Shown here: positions 16,601 to 24,800 of the stretch, in pieces
How positions within the stretch are numbered: the first letter of the stretch is position 1
Layout of the letters: each line of letters begins with the position of its first letter
Assembly (NCBI RefSeq): GCF_000187245.1
Contig: NC_027866.1
Span: 124,001 to 188,000, forward strand
DNA length: 64,000 nt
Reading direction: 5' to 3'
Origin: Ogataea parapolymorpha DL-1
Taxonomy: Eukaryota > Ascomycota > Pichiomycetes > Pichiales > Pichiaceae
Program-made: the position numbers and the translations under genes
The notes under the pieces: generated by a model
The model's input: the letters and a program-made list of their open reading frames with translations, nothing else
Databases searched by the model: none
What the model was told of the DNA's origin: nothing

Positions 16601-18003
16601 CTGCAGCGGAGTCCGAAGAGGAGCCAAGCGAAACTTTGGCAGCAGAGACTGCAGAAGAAAACTCGGTGCAAATAGAGGCAGAATCAGACGGTACAGAGGA
16701 ACCGGATATAGAAGCTCCGGAGGAAAGTTCCGAAGAAGCCCCTGAAGCTCTTGAAAGTCCAAAGGAACAACCACAAGCGCAAACAGCATCCCCTACGCCT
16801 GCAGATGACGATTCTAGTCCTGTTTCTGACTCGCAAGTTGCAGGTTCGCGCCCAGAATCTCCTTCTCCAACACGCGGCTTCCTTGGACTGCTCGCAGACT
16901 TTGCTTCGGGGACGCTAGCCGACGTTTCTCCGAGCGCATCTGACAATGAGCCATATGAGCATGATGCGGAGCTGGAGCAGACAGAGGAGGCAGGAGAAGC
17001 AAAAGAGCCAGAAGAGGTTGCAGAACAGACTCCTGCAGACGCCGAGACGGAAGTGGAGCTAGAGCAAAAGCCGGACGAGAAGACGGCTCTTGAGGACCAG
17101 CCTGTACCTGAAGAATATGAGGAACCAGTGCAAACTATCACCGTCAGGCCTGACCCTGCTTCTCCGGAGGCTTCCCCAAAGCCCTCTTCGGAAACTTCAC
17201 CAGCGGCCTCTCCAAAACTTTCCGACGCAGATGTTCCAGAAAGAGTTGACACCAACGAGTCTGAAGACGTTCCCGTGATCCATGTTCCTGCAACAGAATC
17301 TCCTGCAGCAGAATCCCAAATCACCGTCAAGCCAGAACCTCTAGCCTTGTCCTTGGGCGACGTGCCTCCTTTGACCGCAGAGACGCAGTCGGAGTCTGAG
17401 CGTAGCAGGGACTCTTCGCCTGCAAGACGGACGAGAGGTCGCTCTCAAAAGCGCCACAGCTCAGAACCGCGCGACAGCGAGAGTTCAAAGAAACAACGGC
17501 GTGTGGTTTCCGACCCTGAGACTTCGCGCAAACCAAAGTCGCGGCCGTCGTCCAACGGCGACAGGCTGTACCGTGCTAAGTCGCCAATCAAGATCACCAG
17601 CAGTGGAATGTCGACGCGTAGCGGCCGCGTGCTCTCGTATGAGCTGGAGCAGAAACGGGGCGAGCTGAGCAACCCGCCTCCTGCTACTCTGCCCAAGGCG
17701 GTGAAAGACCTGGTGGAGGAAGCCGAGTTTTTCATCGAGGAGGAGAAAGCCAAAGAACTGAAGGAACTGGTTGACGAGGCGCAGCAATTTGTTGAGGAGC
17801 CTGTTCCAGAGCTCAAGGTGGAAAAAAGACGCAAGCTAAAGAGCAGTACTCCGGAACCAGAGCCAGAAATTTTACCAAGACGTACGTCGCGGCAGACAGG
17901 CCGCGCGGCTGCACCGGCAGAGCCTCTTGCCCGAATCCCGCCTCCGCGCCGAACTCGTAAAGCGCCAAAGGACAAGAAGCCCAAACCCAAATCTAAAAAA
18001 TAG
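13603..18003 (+). CDS. Large acidic low-complexity, probably nuclear protein (unrecognised)
   Basis: A 1,466-residue protein, strongly Glu-rich and mostly disordered; I do not recognise an ortholog. Seen: a basic, more ordered N-terminus (residues 1-170) with RVAANPELNPFLSRALARIYGD and a heptad-like stretch; a 12-bp repeat array encoding E-Q-E-S units at residues 315-334; four hydrophobic G-(L/F)-(L/F)-x-x-L motifs at about 514, 749, 876 and 1092; beta-type SUMO-interacting-like segments at 228-233, 790-793, 996-999, 1179-1181, 1225-1228 and 1240-1242; and psi-K-x-E sites (K426, and VKPE near 1242). The C-terminus is basic (RRTRKAPKDKKPK). Size and composition recall the nuclear-periphery protein Esc1, but that is speculation. 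Tandem Glu codons make the antisense frames open. Confidence 0.85.
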   Translation: MPSQDKPKRVAANPELNPFLSRALARIYGDNPSVEVRLPEPSVAEDIEYWKTLAERANIPIKDPVPEQEAPEVHREKEQNSGKSLRSIFRKESAATEVPLKRIPRTRKDDFSWYRESKKRYARYLAASAREERELYEQIHKEYLAERESLKRLEEDESRVAKLAQLLREVSESKEVKEPEEEPKVEKNKEEQEEEQEEEEEEKEEENDEGEAESDIQLNESAHSDNSIEVIELGSESEQSEQEEPQDYEDQPMTDRFAGKRLPPISNYVVSHYGESEGESGENEVYSEGNEEESEIGESQAEESVEESEELSEEEQESEQESEQESEQESVQESVEDEIGSQVSQSPSGKPQMQQPLELQEIDQIMSEADSILNQPVANESIYYSYHENEQPTEVPDWTQIALLAQQETSVYEDDVVDETTRIEVKAEETAEAEEIEQPEEPGETEAAEEEVHEAGESEQANAEESEIAEAFETAIMDTTESEPPAPTKKHKIPPPVELPKRVSSPKSPKLNPGLLDLLSGAFDVHNKASEESEPIVSESAEKSVHFVEPDSEIDAEKEAESNAMDAESTNIEIDETAMETNMETATEGETTVLVTAPEAETEASQEYDAESTYLNTAYDTAMDSAVEHLESGDEPAIEVVAESSVIENDAGDASIDDSIDQAAYATALLNTTQADDDTESVLANQTVYYDDENADSEELMEPEPAESLASDQVEQGIMEDYDEEVAGKRKHEEAETEQEPKRAKVQTGLLGTLEQFASEAMMDISTPEVDVTETEEKNEAPEEAEATAVISVHPEGEEQEEEEKDELNEKKEEKEKEPEEKQLEEEKEEEKTQLEEEAEDDQKHEEMEMQFANEKSQLDVSDLEPQPVADAEPAGFFSSLRDFVSGAMMEMESDVDRRDVSEVSEKQQFEDKQQVEPIEDRFEPEEVADKSYREKEAGEDLEAREQLDEVPEEEKTEEPQLPAEIQTEHAVETTEHKDEEEREEEPAEPEEQTEIIHVPAAESEEEPSETLAAETAEENSVQIEAESDGTEEPDIEAPEESSEEAPEALESPKEQPQAQTASPTPADDDSSPVSDSQVAGSRPESPSPTRGFLGLLADFASGTLADVSPSASDNEPYEHDAELEQTEEAGEAKEPEEVAEQTPADAETEVELEQKPDEKTALEDQPVPEEYEEPVQTITVRPDPASPEASPKPSSETSPAASPKLSDADVPERVDTNESEDVPVIHVPATESPAAESQITVKPEPLALSLGDVPPLTAETQSESERSRDSSPARRTRGRSQKRHSSEPRDSESSKKQRRVVSDPETSRKPKSRPSSNGDRLYRAKSPIKITSSGMSTRSGRVLSYELEQKRGELSNPPPATLPKAVKDLVEEAEFFIEEEKAKELKELVDEAQQFVEEPVPELKVEKRRKLKSSTPEPEPEILPRRTSRQTGRAAAPAEPLARIPPPRRTRKAPKDKKPKPKSKK
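14545..14604 (+). repeat. 12-bp coding minisatellite (five units, E-Q-E-S)
   Basis: Five consecutive 12-bp units beginning GAACAGGAAAGT encode EQES, EQES, EQES, EQES, VQES. The first two are identical and the later ones diverge by single bases, a pattern expected from slippage. It lies in frame within the acidic protein, so unit gain or loss would keep the frame. Confidence 0.85.
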
Positions 18004-18030
18004 ATAACTTAATATATTGTACATTAGATA

Positions 18031-18350
18031 TTAGTCGTATTCATCCTCCTGCTTCTGATCGCCAGCTTCCTGCTCGGCAACCGCCTCACATGCGTCCACC
18101 CAGTCCGAGTAGATGTCAATCGGCTGCGAGAGTGAGTTTATTGGCGTCTGGAATGACTGGCCACAGACTTTGCATGATAATGAGCCAATGTTGATTTTCT
18201 TATCCATAGTACAATTTACCGACTTTTCGTGGTTGCAAAACAGACACGAAAACTGTGTGTCGAGCTTCTGTTTCACCTTTTTAACTGGAGCGGCCTTTGT
18301 CTTGCGTTTTCCCTAATTGTTAGCGCATTGCACGGAACCATACTCACCAT
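18031..18350 (-). CDS. ELF1: Transcription elongation factor Elf1, two exons
   Basis: Join of exon 1 (18348-18350, the ATG only) and exon 2 (18031-18312), giving 94 residues. Elf1/ELOF1 is a zinc-binding factor that travels with RNA polymerase II and contacts Spt4/5. Seen: the basic N-terminal tail [13 protein letters not shown], which only appears after splicing; the zinc finger CLFC with KVNC-type context SCKVC; the helix [10 protein letters not shown]; and an acidic tail. Without splicing the frame lacks an ATG and begins at GTG 18276. Splicing restores the family-typical MGKRK start. It is shorter than S. cerevisiae Elf1 (145), mainly in the acidic tail. Confidence 0.92.
18313..18347 (-). 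other. 35-nt spliceosomal intron in ELF1
   Basis: On the minus strand: donor GTGAGT directly after the start ATG, branch-like GCTAAC, and acceptor AATTAG, with the branch A only 7 nt from the 3' end. Removal joins ATG to GGA AAA CGC (M-G-K-R). Confidence 0.88.
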
Positions 18351-18443
18351 TGAATAAAAAGAACAGGTGAAATATTATTATCGACGGGACGATTTATACG
18401 TGAAATATTTTCTAATTTTTTTAAATTTTTTAGATCTAGAGGC

Positions 18444-19475
18444 ATGCCACCAAAGAAGACCAAGAAGACCGCTGGCGCAGCCAAGAAGGGCAAGAAAGTT
18501 ACTGGAACAGTGGTGAACACAGAGCCAAAGGTCCAGAAGGGTGTTTTTGTGAAAGATGTCGCTGTGAAGAAGGCCGTTTCCGAGCTGATCAAGTGGAAGG
18601 AATCGCAGAAACCTGACAAGCCGCAGCTCTTCGACGACGACGACGCCAGTTTGTACATGCAGCTGACCAGTGTCAAATTCTTTAGCAAAAAGCAGGTGCT
18701 CAAGCCTACGACTGTGGCGGTTCCTCATCCTGTGCACGATCTCGAGAACGAGTTCAAGGTCTGTGTCTTTGTCAAGGACGGTCAGATCGACGCTGATACT
18801 CTGGAAAAGATTGAGCAGGAGAACATCCCGCATCTTGCCAAGATTATCTCTGCTTCTGAGCTCAAGGGAGCCTACAAGAGCTACGAGGCCAGAAGAAAGT
18901 TGCAGAAAGAGTACGACCTGTTTTTGAGTGACGAGAGCCTGATCACTGCTCTGCCGAAGCTGCTGGGCAAGATTTTCTACTCGACCTCCAAACTTCCGCT
19001 ACCGATCAGACTCAAAACCAAAGAAAACGTGTTCTCGGTGACCACGTTGGCCAACCAGGTGTCGAAAATGATTAACTCTGTCCATTACGTTGCTCCAATG
19101 GGGGTGAATCTTACCCTCAACCTGGGCAGTGTCCGCCAGCCGCTTGACAACATCGTGGACAATGTCCAGGCTCTCACACAGCATTTCGAGAAACAGCCAT
19201 TGAAGACCATCCAATTGAAACTGCTGGAGTCGCCTGGACTGCCGATTTATATTGCCGAGCATATATTCAGCGAGCAGGACGTTGGCGAGGAGGAGAAGCC
19301 TGCCAAGGACGAAACTCCGGAAGTGAGGCTGACCAAGTTCGAGAAGGGGCTGGTGGAATTGGCTCTGGACGAGGACCAGGCTCGCTCGATTGTGGGGCGT
19401 AAGGAGAAGAAGGTGAACAAGCTGAAGCGGGGGAAGGAGAACCAGAACGGGGGCGATTCCAAGAGGAGAAAATAG
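18444..19475 (+). CDS. CIC1: Ribosomal L1-fold ribosome biogenesis protein Cic1/Nsa3
   Basis: A 343-residue protein, near the 376 residues of S. cerevisiae Cic1, a pre-60S assembly factor that binds the ITS2 foot structure and was also reported as a proteasome adaptor. Seen: a Lys/Ala-rich N-terminus (PPKKTKKTAG), an L1-type domain at about 40-260 with VSELIKWKES, KEYDLFLSDESLITALPKLLGKIFY and LPLPIRLKTKE, and a basic, acidic-then-basic tail (KLKRGKENQ, DSKRRK). The paralogue Utp30 has the same fold; the basic N-terminal extension and length favour Cic1. Confidence 0.85.
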   Translation: MPPKKTKKTAGAAKKGKKVTGTVVNTEPKVQKGVFVKDVAVKKAVSELIKWKESQKPDKPQLFDDDDASLYMQLTSVKFFSKKQVLKPTTVAVPHPVHDLENEFKVCVFVKDGQIDADTLEKIEQENIPHLAKIISASELKGAYKSYEARRKLQKEYDLFLSDESLITALPKLLGKIFYSTSKLPLPIRLKTKENVFSVTTLANQVSKMINSVHYVAPMGVNLTLNLGSVRQPLDNIVDNVQALTQHFEKQPLKTIQLKLLESPGLPIYIAEHIFSEQDVGEEEKPAKDETPEVRLTKFEKGLVELALDEDQARSIVGRKEKKVNKLKRGKENQNGGDSKRRK

Positions 19476-19571
19476 TGTGCTACTAATAAAAATGTGCTAT
19501 TTTTCAATATTTTTGAATATTTTTGAATTTTTTTTATTTTTTTATTTTTTTTACGGCTGTGCTATTAATTC

Positions 19572-20153
19572 ATGGTGACCAACACGCTCGTGGTGACCGA
19601 TCAGTATCTGCTGGACGAGGCGAACGACGATATTCTAGATGAGTTTCTTGCGGGTTTGCAGAAGTGGGGTACCGAGGGCAAACCCGTCTCGGTTTCTGTG
19701 CTGCGTTCTCTGCGTCGGATAATCGTCATCTTTGACACGCTCGAGACAGCTCAGAAGGTGTACCAGTTGCTGCAGAGCCAGGGAATTCGGGTTGCCTACT
19801 CGCGCAAGAACTCTATGCGCTCAGAGTCACTGCTGGAAGTGCCTGCCCGGCTCGAACCCCCGGAACGCCGCGTGGAGTTGCAGTCGCCGCCGCCGTCGCC
19901 ATATCTGGGGTATGTGCAGGAGCCCGAGGAGCCGCCGGAGCCGATCACGATGACGGAGCCGGAGTCGTTTTCGCATTTGTTGTACCAGCCGACGCACGAC
20001 GAGGCGGCCAGAGAGCGTGTTTTTGCGGGCCGGGCAGAGGAGCCGCGCGTTCCTTTGCTGATAGTAGACCGCGAGGAAGGCGAGGCGTTACGGAAACGAC
20101 AGCAAGAGATCGAGCGGGAGAAATTAGAAGAATATAAACTATCTGAGAGATAG
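19572..20153 (+). CDS. RCN1: Calcipressin Rcn1, regulator of calcineurin
   Basis: A 193-residue protein, near the 211 residues of S. cerevisiae Rcn1. Calcipressins bind and modulate calcineurin. Seen: an RRM-like N-terminal domain (residues 1-80) with TLVVTDQYLL and RRIIVIFDTLETAQKVYQLL; the family Ser-Pro motif as LQSPPPSPYLGY near 103-114 (canonical FLISPPxSPP); and a PLLIVD stretch near 164 in the position of the C-terminal calcineurin-docking segment. The C-terminal 15 nt overlap the end of the convergent MFS gene. Confidence 0.87.
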   Translation: MVTNTLVVTDQYLLDEANDDILDEFLAGLQKWGTEGKPVSVSVLRSLRRIIVIFDTLETAQKVYQLLQSQGIRVAYSRKNSMRSESLLEVPARLEPPERRVELQSPPPSPYLGYVQEPEEPPEPITMTEPESFSHLLYQPTHDEAARERVFAGRAEEPRVPLLIVDREEGEALRKRQQEIEREKLEEYKLSER

Positions 20154-21782
20154 CACCAATGCCAAAGACGCAAGCATCAGGGCCTCGGTGATGTATAGAG
20201 CGACTTTTGGGTCGCTTTTCAGCGTCAGAGTGTACACGGTGAGGAAGAAGGTCGGGGCGGCCACGCTGAGTGTGCTTCGTATCAGCGCAAAACAGCCGAA
20301 CAGCTCACCGTTGCGGTCGGGTGCCTGGTTGTACTTGAGCACCGTCGAGTGAAGCACAGGGTCGAGAATGGACCCAAATCCCTCGAACAGGAAGCTGGCC
20401 AGGAACAGCGACGGCGACGCGGCGCAGATCATCAATAGTCGGCCGACACTATTCATGGAGACGGCGAGCAGCAAGGCCAGCTTGTCGGTTGCGTCGATCA
20501 TGGTGGTCTCCTTGCGGAAGTGGTAGGCGAGTTTCTTGGAGAACCACGGGTTGAACACGAGCAGGACGCTTGCTCGGCACAACATCGCGAGCCCGAGACA
20601 GAAACTGAGGTCTCTGGACGTCCACTGGAATTTGAATTTGCCGTAGATCGCCCAGACAATGCCTGCTCCCATGGTGGCAGAAAACACGAGGACTTCGACG
20701 ACGAGGAGCTTCACGACCGTCCAGCGCGCATCCCAGTCAATGTTGCCGCTCGCGTCGCGTCTGGTGATCCACAGCAGGCGCAGCGACGATCCAACCCCGA
20801 TGGCCGGCTTGGAAGCACTGATGGAAGACATTCTTCTGCTGGACCGACGCCGCAGTTTCCGAGAGCGCGATTCCGGCAGAAACAACACTACGAGCACGAG
20901 AGCCAGTGCCTGCACCAGCACAGACAGCGCGTAGATCTGAAACATCGGCAGCGGCACAAACGCCCCAGTCATTGGGCCCAGCGTGAGCCCAATGTAGAAA
21001 AACGCCACGAGAATAGCCATGTACGTTGCCCGCTGCGTTTCATCGACAACGTCGATCAAATAGCTGTTGGAGAGCCCCATGGTGACGGGCAGCGAGCCGG
21101 CCAGCGTGCCCAGGAAATGCACCGCCAGATACCGCGCCGGCGTGAACCATGCCTCGTCTGCTCCGAAAATCAGGCTCTTCAGACACCCGGACACCACGAA
21201 GATGAGGATGTTGTACACGAGCAGCGGCTTGCGTCCGTACACGTCGCTCAGGTGTCCCATCTTGACGCTCACGAGAACGGTGCTGACGCCACCAATCAGG
21301 TTCTGCCACCACTGGATGCGCGTGCCGAGCTGCTGGCTTGCTGCCGAGCCGCAGCTGATCATCCCGTCCGGATGCTTGCTGTTGTAGTAGTGGCACGCGC
21401 CGTCAAACGTGAGGGTGAGCTCCTGGCCCTGCTGGATGCCTAGTACGAATGCCGTGATGAACACCACGACGCAGATCATGAACACCGACGGTCTCTTGTG
21501 CCATACCAGCCTGCGATGGTCTCGCAGATTCTCCAGCACGAGGTCCATGTCCGATTGGTCGAGGTCCTCGTCGCTGTCGCTGGCCGCGCAGGTGCCGCGT
21601 TCGGCCGTGCTGTGCTCGGTCTGGCGAACCGCAATCACGTCCTCCAACACGTCGTCCTTGAGATACGCATCGACCATTGGGTCGTCGAGCGGCATTCTGG
21701 GGCTGAGCGGGCCGTGTCGGCCATCCCCGCCCACGTACTGCTGTTTCGGCGAGCTGAGCAATCGGTCTGTCTCCTGGTCCAT
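20139..21782 (-). CDS. Major facilitator superfamily transporter, probably vacuolar
   Basis: A 547-residue protein with an ~85-residue hydrophilic N-terminus and about 12 hydrophobic spans. Seen: the MFS loop 2-3 motif GHLSDVYGRKPLLV; ESRSRKLRRRSSRR in the central cytosolic loop; and conserved glycine-rich spans. The N-terminus has an acidic dileucine signal (ETDRLL at residues 4-9), which in yeasts can direct AP-3 sorting to the vacuole. It resembles the Ycr023c/tetracycline-resistance-like branch of the MFS; substrate unknown. The start is the ATG complement of 21780-21782. The GC-rich codon usage makes long antisense frames, which were discarded. Confidence 0.85.
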   Translation of the reverse strand: MDQETDRLLSSPKQQYVGGDGRHGPLSPRMPLDDPMVDAYLKDDVLEDVIAVRQTEHSTAERGTCAASDSDEDLDQSDMDLVLENLRDHRRLVWHKRPSVFMICVVVFITAFVLGIQQGQELTLTFDGACHYYNSKHPDGMISCGSAASQQLGTRIQWWQNLIGGVSTVLVSVKMGHLSDVYGRKPLLVYNILIFVVSGCLKSLIFGADEAWFTPARYLAVHFLGTLAGSLPVTMGLSNSYLIDVVDETQRATYMAILVAFFYIGLTLGPMTGAFVPLPMFQIYALSVLVQALALVLVVLFLPESRSRKLRRRSSRRMSSISASKPAIGVGSSLRLLWITRRDASGNIDWDARWTVVKLLVVEVLVFSATMGAGIVWAIYGKFKFQWTSRDLSFCLGLAMLCRASVLLVFNPWFSKKLAYHFRKETTMIDATDKLALLLAVSMNSVGRLLMICAASPSLFLASFLFEGFGSILDPVLHSTVLKYNQAPDRNGELFGCFALIRSTLSVAAPTFFLTVYTLTLKSDPKVALYITEALMLASLALVLSLR

Positions 21783-21882
21783 AGCAATGCAAGATTAGAA
21801 ATGCGAGTAAATAGCACGGCCGATTTTCTATTGACAGTAAATTAATTTTTTATCGCATCTCCTATTTATCACCACACACCCA

Positions 21883-24800
21883 ATGGGGGACGAACCAGCG
21901 GCAAACAAGCCCAGTCGCGCCACCGTGACGCCCGTGTGCGTGGCGACGGTGACACGGTACTTTGACGGCCAGAATGACCCGGCCCTGCTCAGTCTTATGG
22001 TCGACGACATCGTGTACGTGCTCAACACCCCAAACTCCAGGTGGTGGGACGGTATCCTTATCGACCCGATCGGAAACGTCACACGTGGGTGGTTCCCGCC
22101 CTCGCACACGCGCATCATCCAGCAGGGCACACCATTGCAGCCGTCGGTGTCCACAGTTCGCGACGAGCGCAGGACGCTCGAGTCGCTCAATGTCCCTAAA
22201 AATATCTCCTTCTCGTCCACCGCCTCGGCCCAGACCCCGCACAGAGAGAGCTTCCAGAGCACGCGGTCCGGCGACCGCTCGCAGTCGGTCACAATGGCGT
22301 CTGCCGAGGAAATCAACTCGTACTTCTCGCAATCGACGTCGCAGCCGAGCTTCAACTTCCTGCCCGTCTGGGTGCCCGAGATCACCCAGGACGACGAGTT
22401 TGTGTACCACAATAGCGCGCTGAACGTGTACGCCAAAGAGCTGCCGCTGATCAGTGCCGACTACGTCGACCACGGCTCGGCGCTCGAAAAGACTGACCTG
22501 TCCAGGTTCAACGGGCTGGATGTGGTGCCGATCGACGCAAAGGAGACTGCGGCAGATTCCGAGTCGCAGGCGGAACGCACATACGACCAGCCGCAGAACA
22601 GAGACACCATCGTCGACTGTCTCACCGACACAAACGGCAAATTGTGGCACAGCCCAGACATGTTCTACTTCTCGCCCATGGACGTCACCAATTGGCCAGA
22701 CCTGTACAAAAAGTTCCGGTATCTGGTCAACATGTGTCTGGAAGCGATCAGCAAGAACTCGCGCGAGCTGTTTCTCGTGCATCTCAACAGCATCTCCGAG
22801 ACCGTCACGCTATTTCATCTGGCCAGCAACATGGGGGCCAAGGACCTCGAGCGCAACGGCGTTGCCGACGGCGTACGCGAAAACCTGCACAAGATCACCA
22901 GCTCGCTGTCACAGCTGGCTATCAACGGGAACCTGCACTTTGTCGGTTCGAAGCACTCGCAGTACTATCTGGGCCGCGACGACGCGGCCGACGAGGAGCT
23001 CAGCAGCACAGACGAGCTAGACCACGGCAGCCAGACTTCGCGCGGGTCCGAGACGTTTTTGCGTCGCGCTGAGCGCGATGCCGTCAAGCTCATCAAGCGT
23101 GCGAGCTCTCTCAAGGAGACATTTTTGCGGCTACGGTATACGAACCAGGTGGACGCAGAAAATCTGCCGTTGGTGTACCCGCGCTTCTTCAAGGGCCGTT
23201 TCCACGCGGGCAATTTTGCGAACCCGTTCGACGACCTCGGCAGCGCTCTGCACAGCTCCGAGAGCCTGTTCATCGACCCGCACTCGCACAAAAACAACGT
23301 TCTTCTCGACGACGAGGCCATCGAGTATTTGACCGACTATAAAACTAAGGCGTGCGAGATCCTCGAAAACGTGGTCCAGGTGCTCAGCACGCAGATCCCG
23401 CGCGACGTCAAATACAAGAACTTCATTGAAGACCGCAACCTCAACATCGTCACGCTCATCTACCATAGCGTGCCGTCGCTGAACCGTTTCCTCAACATCC
23501 TCGAGTCGATCGACTTCACCATCTTCATCATGGTCAACCGGCTCGCGCGCAAGGAACGGCTGCGCAACGAGCGTGTTGCCGAGGACGACGACCCGGAAAG
23601 CGCGAACCGGCTTTTCTACGAAACCACGTCCAAGCAGCTCGAGCCAGTGCTCACAGAATTTGTCGAACTCAAACAGTCGCTCCACGACACGCTCAGCGAC
23701 CTTATCATGGACGCACAGAACATCACCGTCGACGACCCAGAGGTATTTGAGGGCATGAAAGAGGAAGAAATGTTCTACGACAAGACTATCTTGTCGCTCA
23801 AGACAGAGCAGTTTTCGCGCGCCCTCGTGGCCAACCTCAACGAAAAGGACTTCAGAGACCTCAACGACGGCGAGTACCTGTACGACTCGAACCTGAAACT
23901 GCGTGCGACGATCTCCAAGGCGTTGCAGCAGTTTGACCTCATCATAATGTCGACGACGCAGCTGAAAGAAGAACGCCAGTCGATTCTCAACTACTGCACG
24001 CGGCTCATGAACACAGACTTTAGCGTCGCGTCGCTGTTTGTCGCCGAACGCCACAACACCATGATCTCCTCGCTGAGCCAGTCAGAGTACAGCTACGGCC
24101 GGCGCAAGTCACGTGACACCGAGACGGAGCTGCCGTGGTTCTTGGACGCTGACGACGAGGAGCAGTCGGTCATTTTCGACATCAACGGCATCAAGGGCGG
24201 ACCTGCGGGAGGGCTGGTGTCGCGGCTGGTGAACCCGACGCACGACAACGACGACGAGTTCAAGGAGACCATGCTGGCCATGTTTGTCACGTTCATGACG
24301 CCGGTGGCCTTTTTCGATGCGCTCATGGACAGATACAACGTCCAGATGCCCGAGGGGCTGAGCTACGAGGAGTACAGCATATGGGTGGAGAAGAAGCTCA
24401 AGCGGCAGCGCGACGAGGTGCTGCGCACATTCGCCAAGCTGTTCAGCACCGCGTGGCTGGTGCAGTACAGTTCTTCGGAGCTGCGCACAAAATGGGACGT
24501 TTTTGTCGACAGCAACAATGTGGATGCAAAGCTTGCGCAGCTTGGGCGGCTGGTGATGGCGATGAAGACGCAGGATGAGTGGTTTGCTGAGTTTGGCCAC
24601 GGCAACCCGGAGCCGAAGCCGTTTGAAGGCCGGCCGCCTGTGCCGCTGATGCTGGGCAAGAATCTGCGCAACACGACGAAGTTGCGGCTGCGAGACATCG
24701 ACTCGATGGAGTTTGCGCGCCAGATCACGCTGATCCAGTTCGAGCTCTTCCACAAGATCGACAAGTTTGACCTGCTTGCGCGGTCGTACCGCTTCAGCCG

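Noticed and set aside
13603..18003. Antisense frames of 100-245 codons over the acidic protein
   Set aside because: Runs of GAG/GAA read as CTC/TTC antisense, giving Ser/Leu/Phe low complexity. No start context or family match.
20520..21443. 307-codon plus-strand frame over the MFS transporter
   Set aside because: Antisense to well-formed transmembrane spans and the MFS loop motif; the product is Arg/His/Gln-rich with no recognisable fold.
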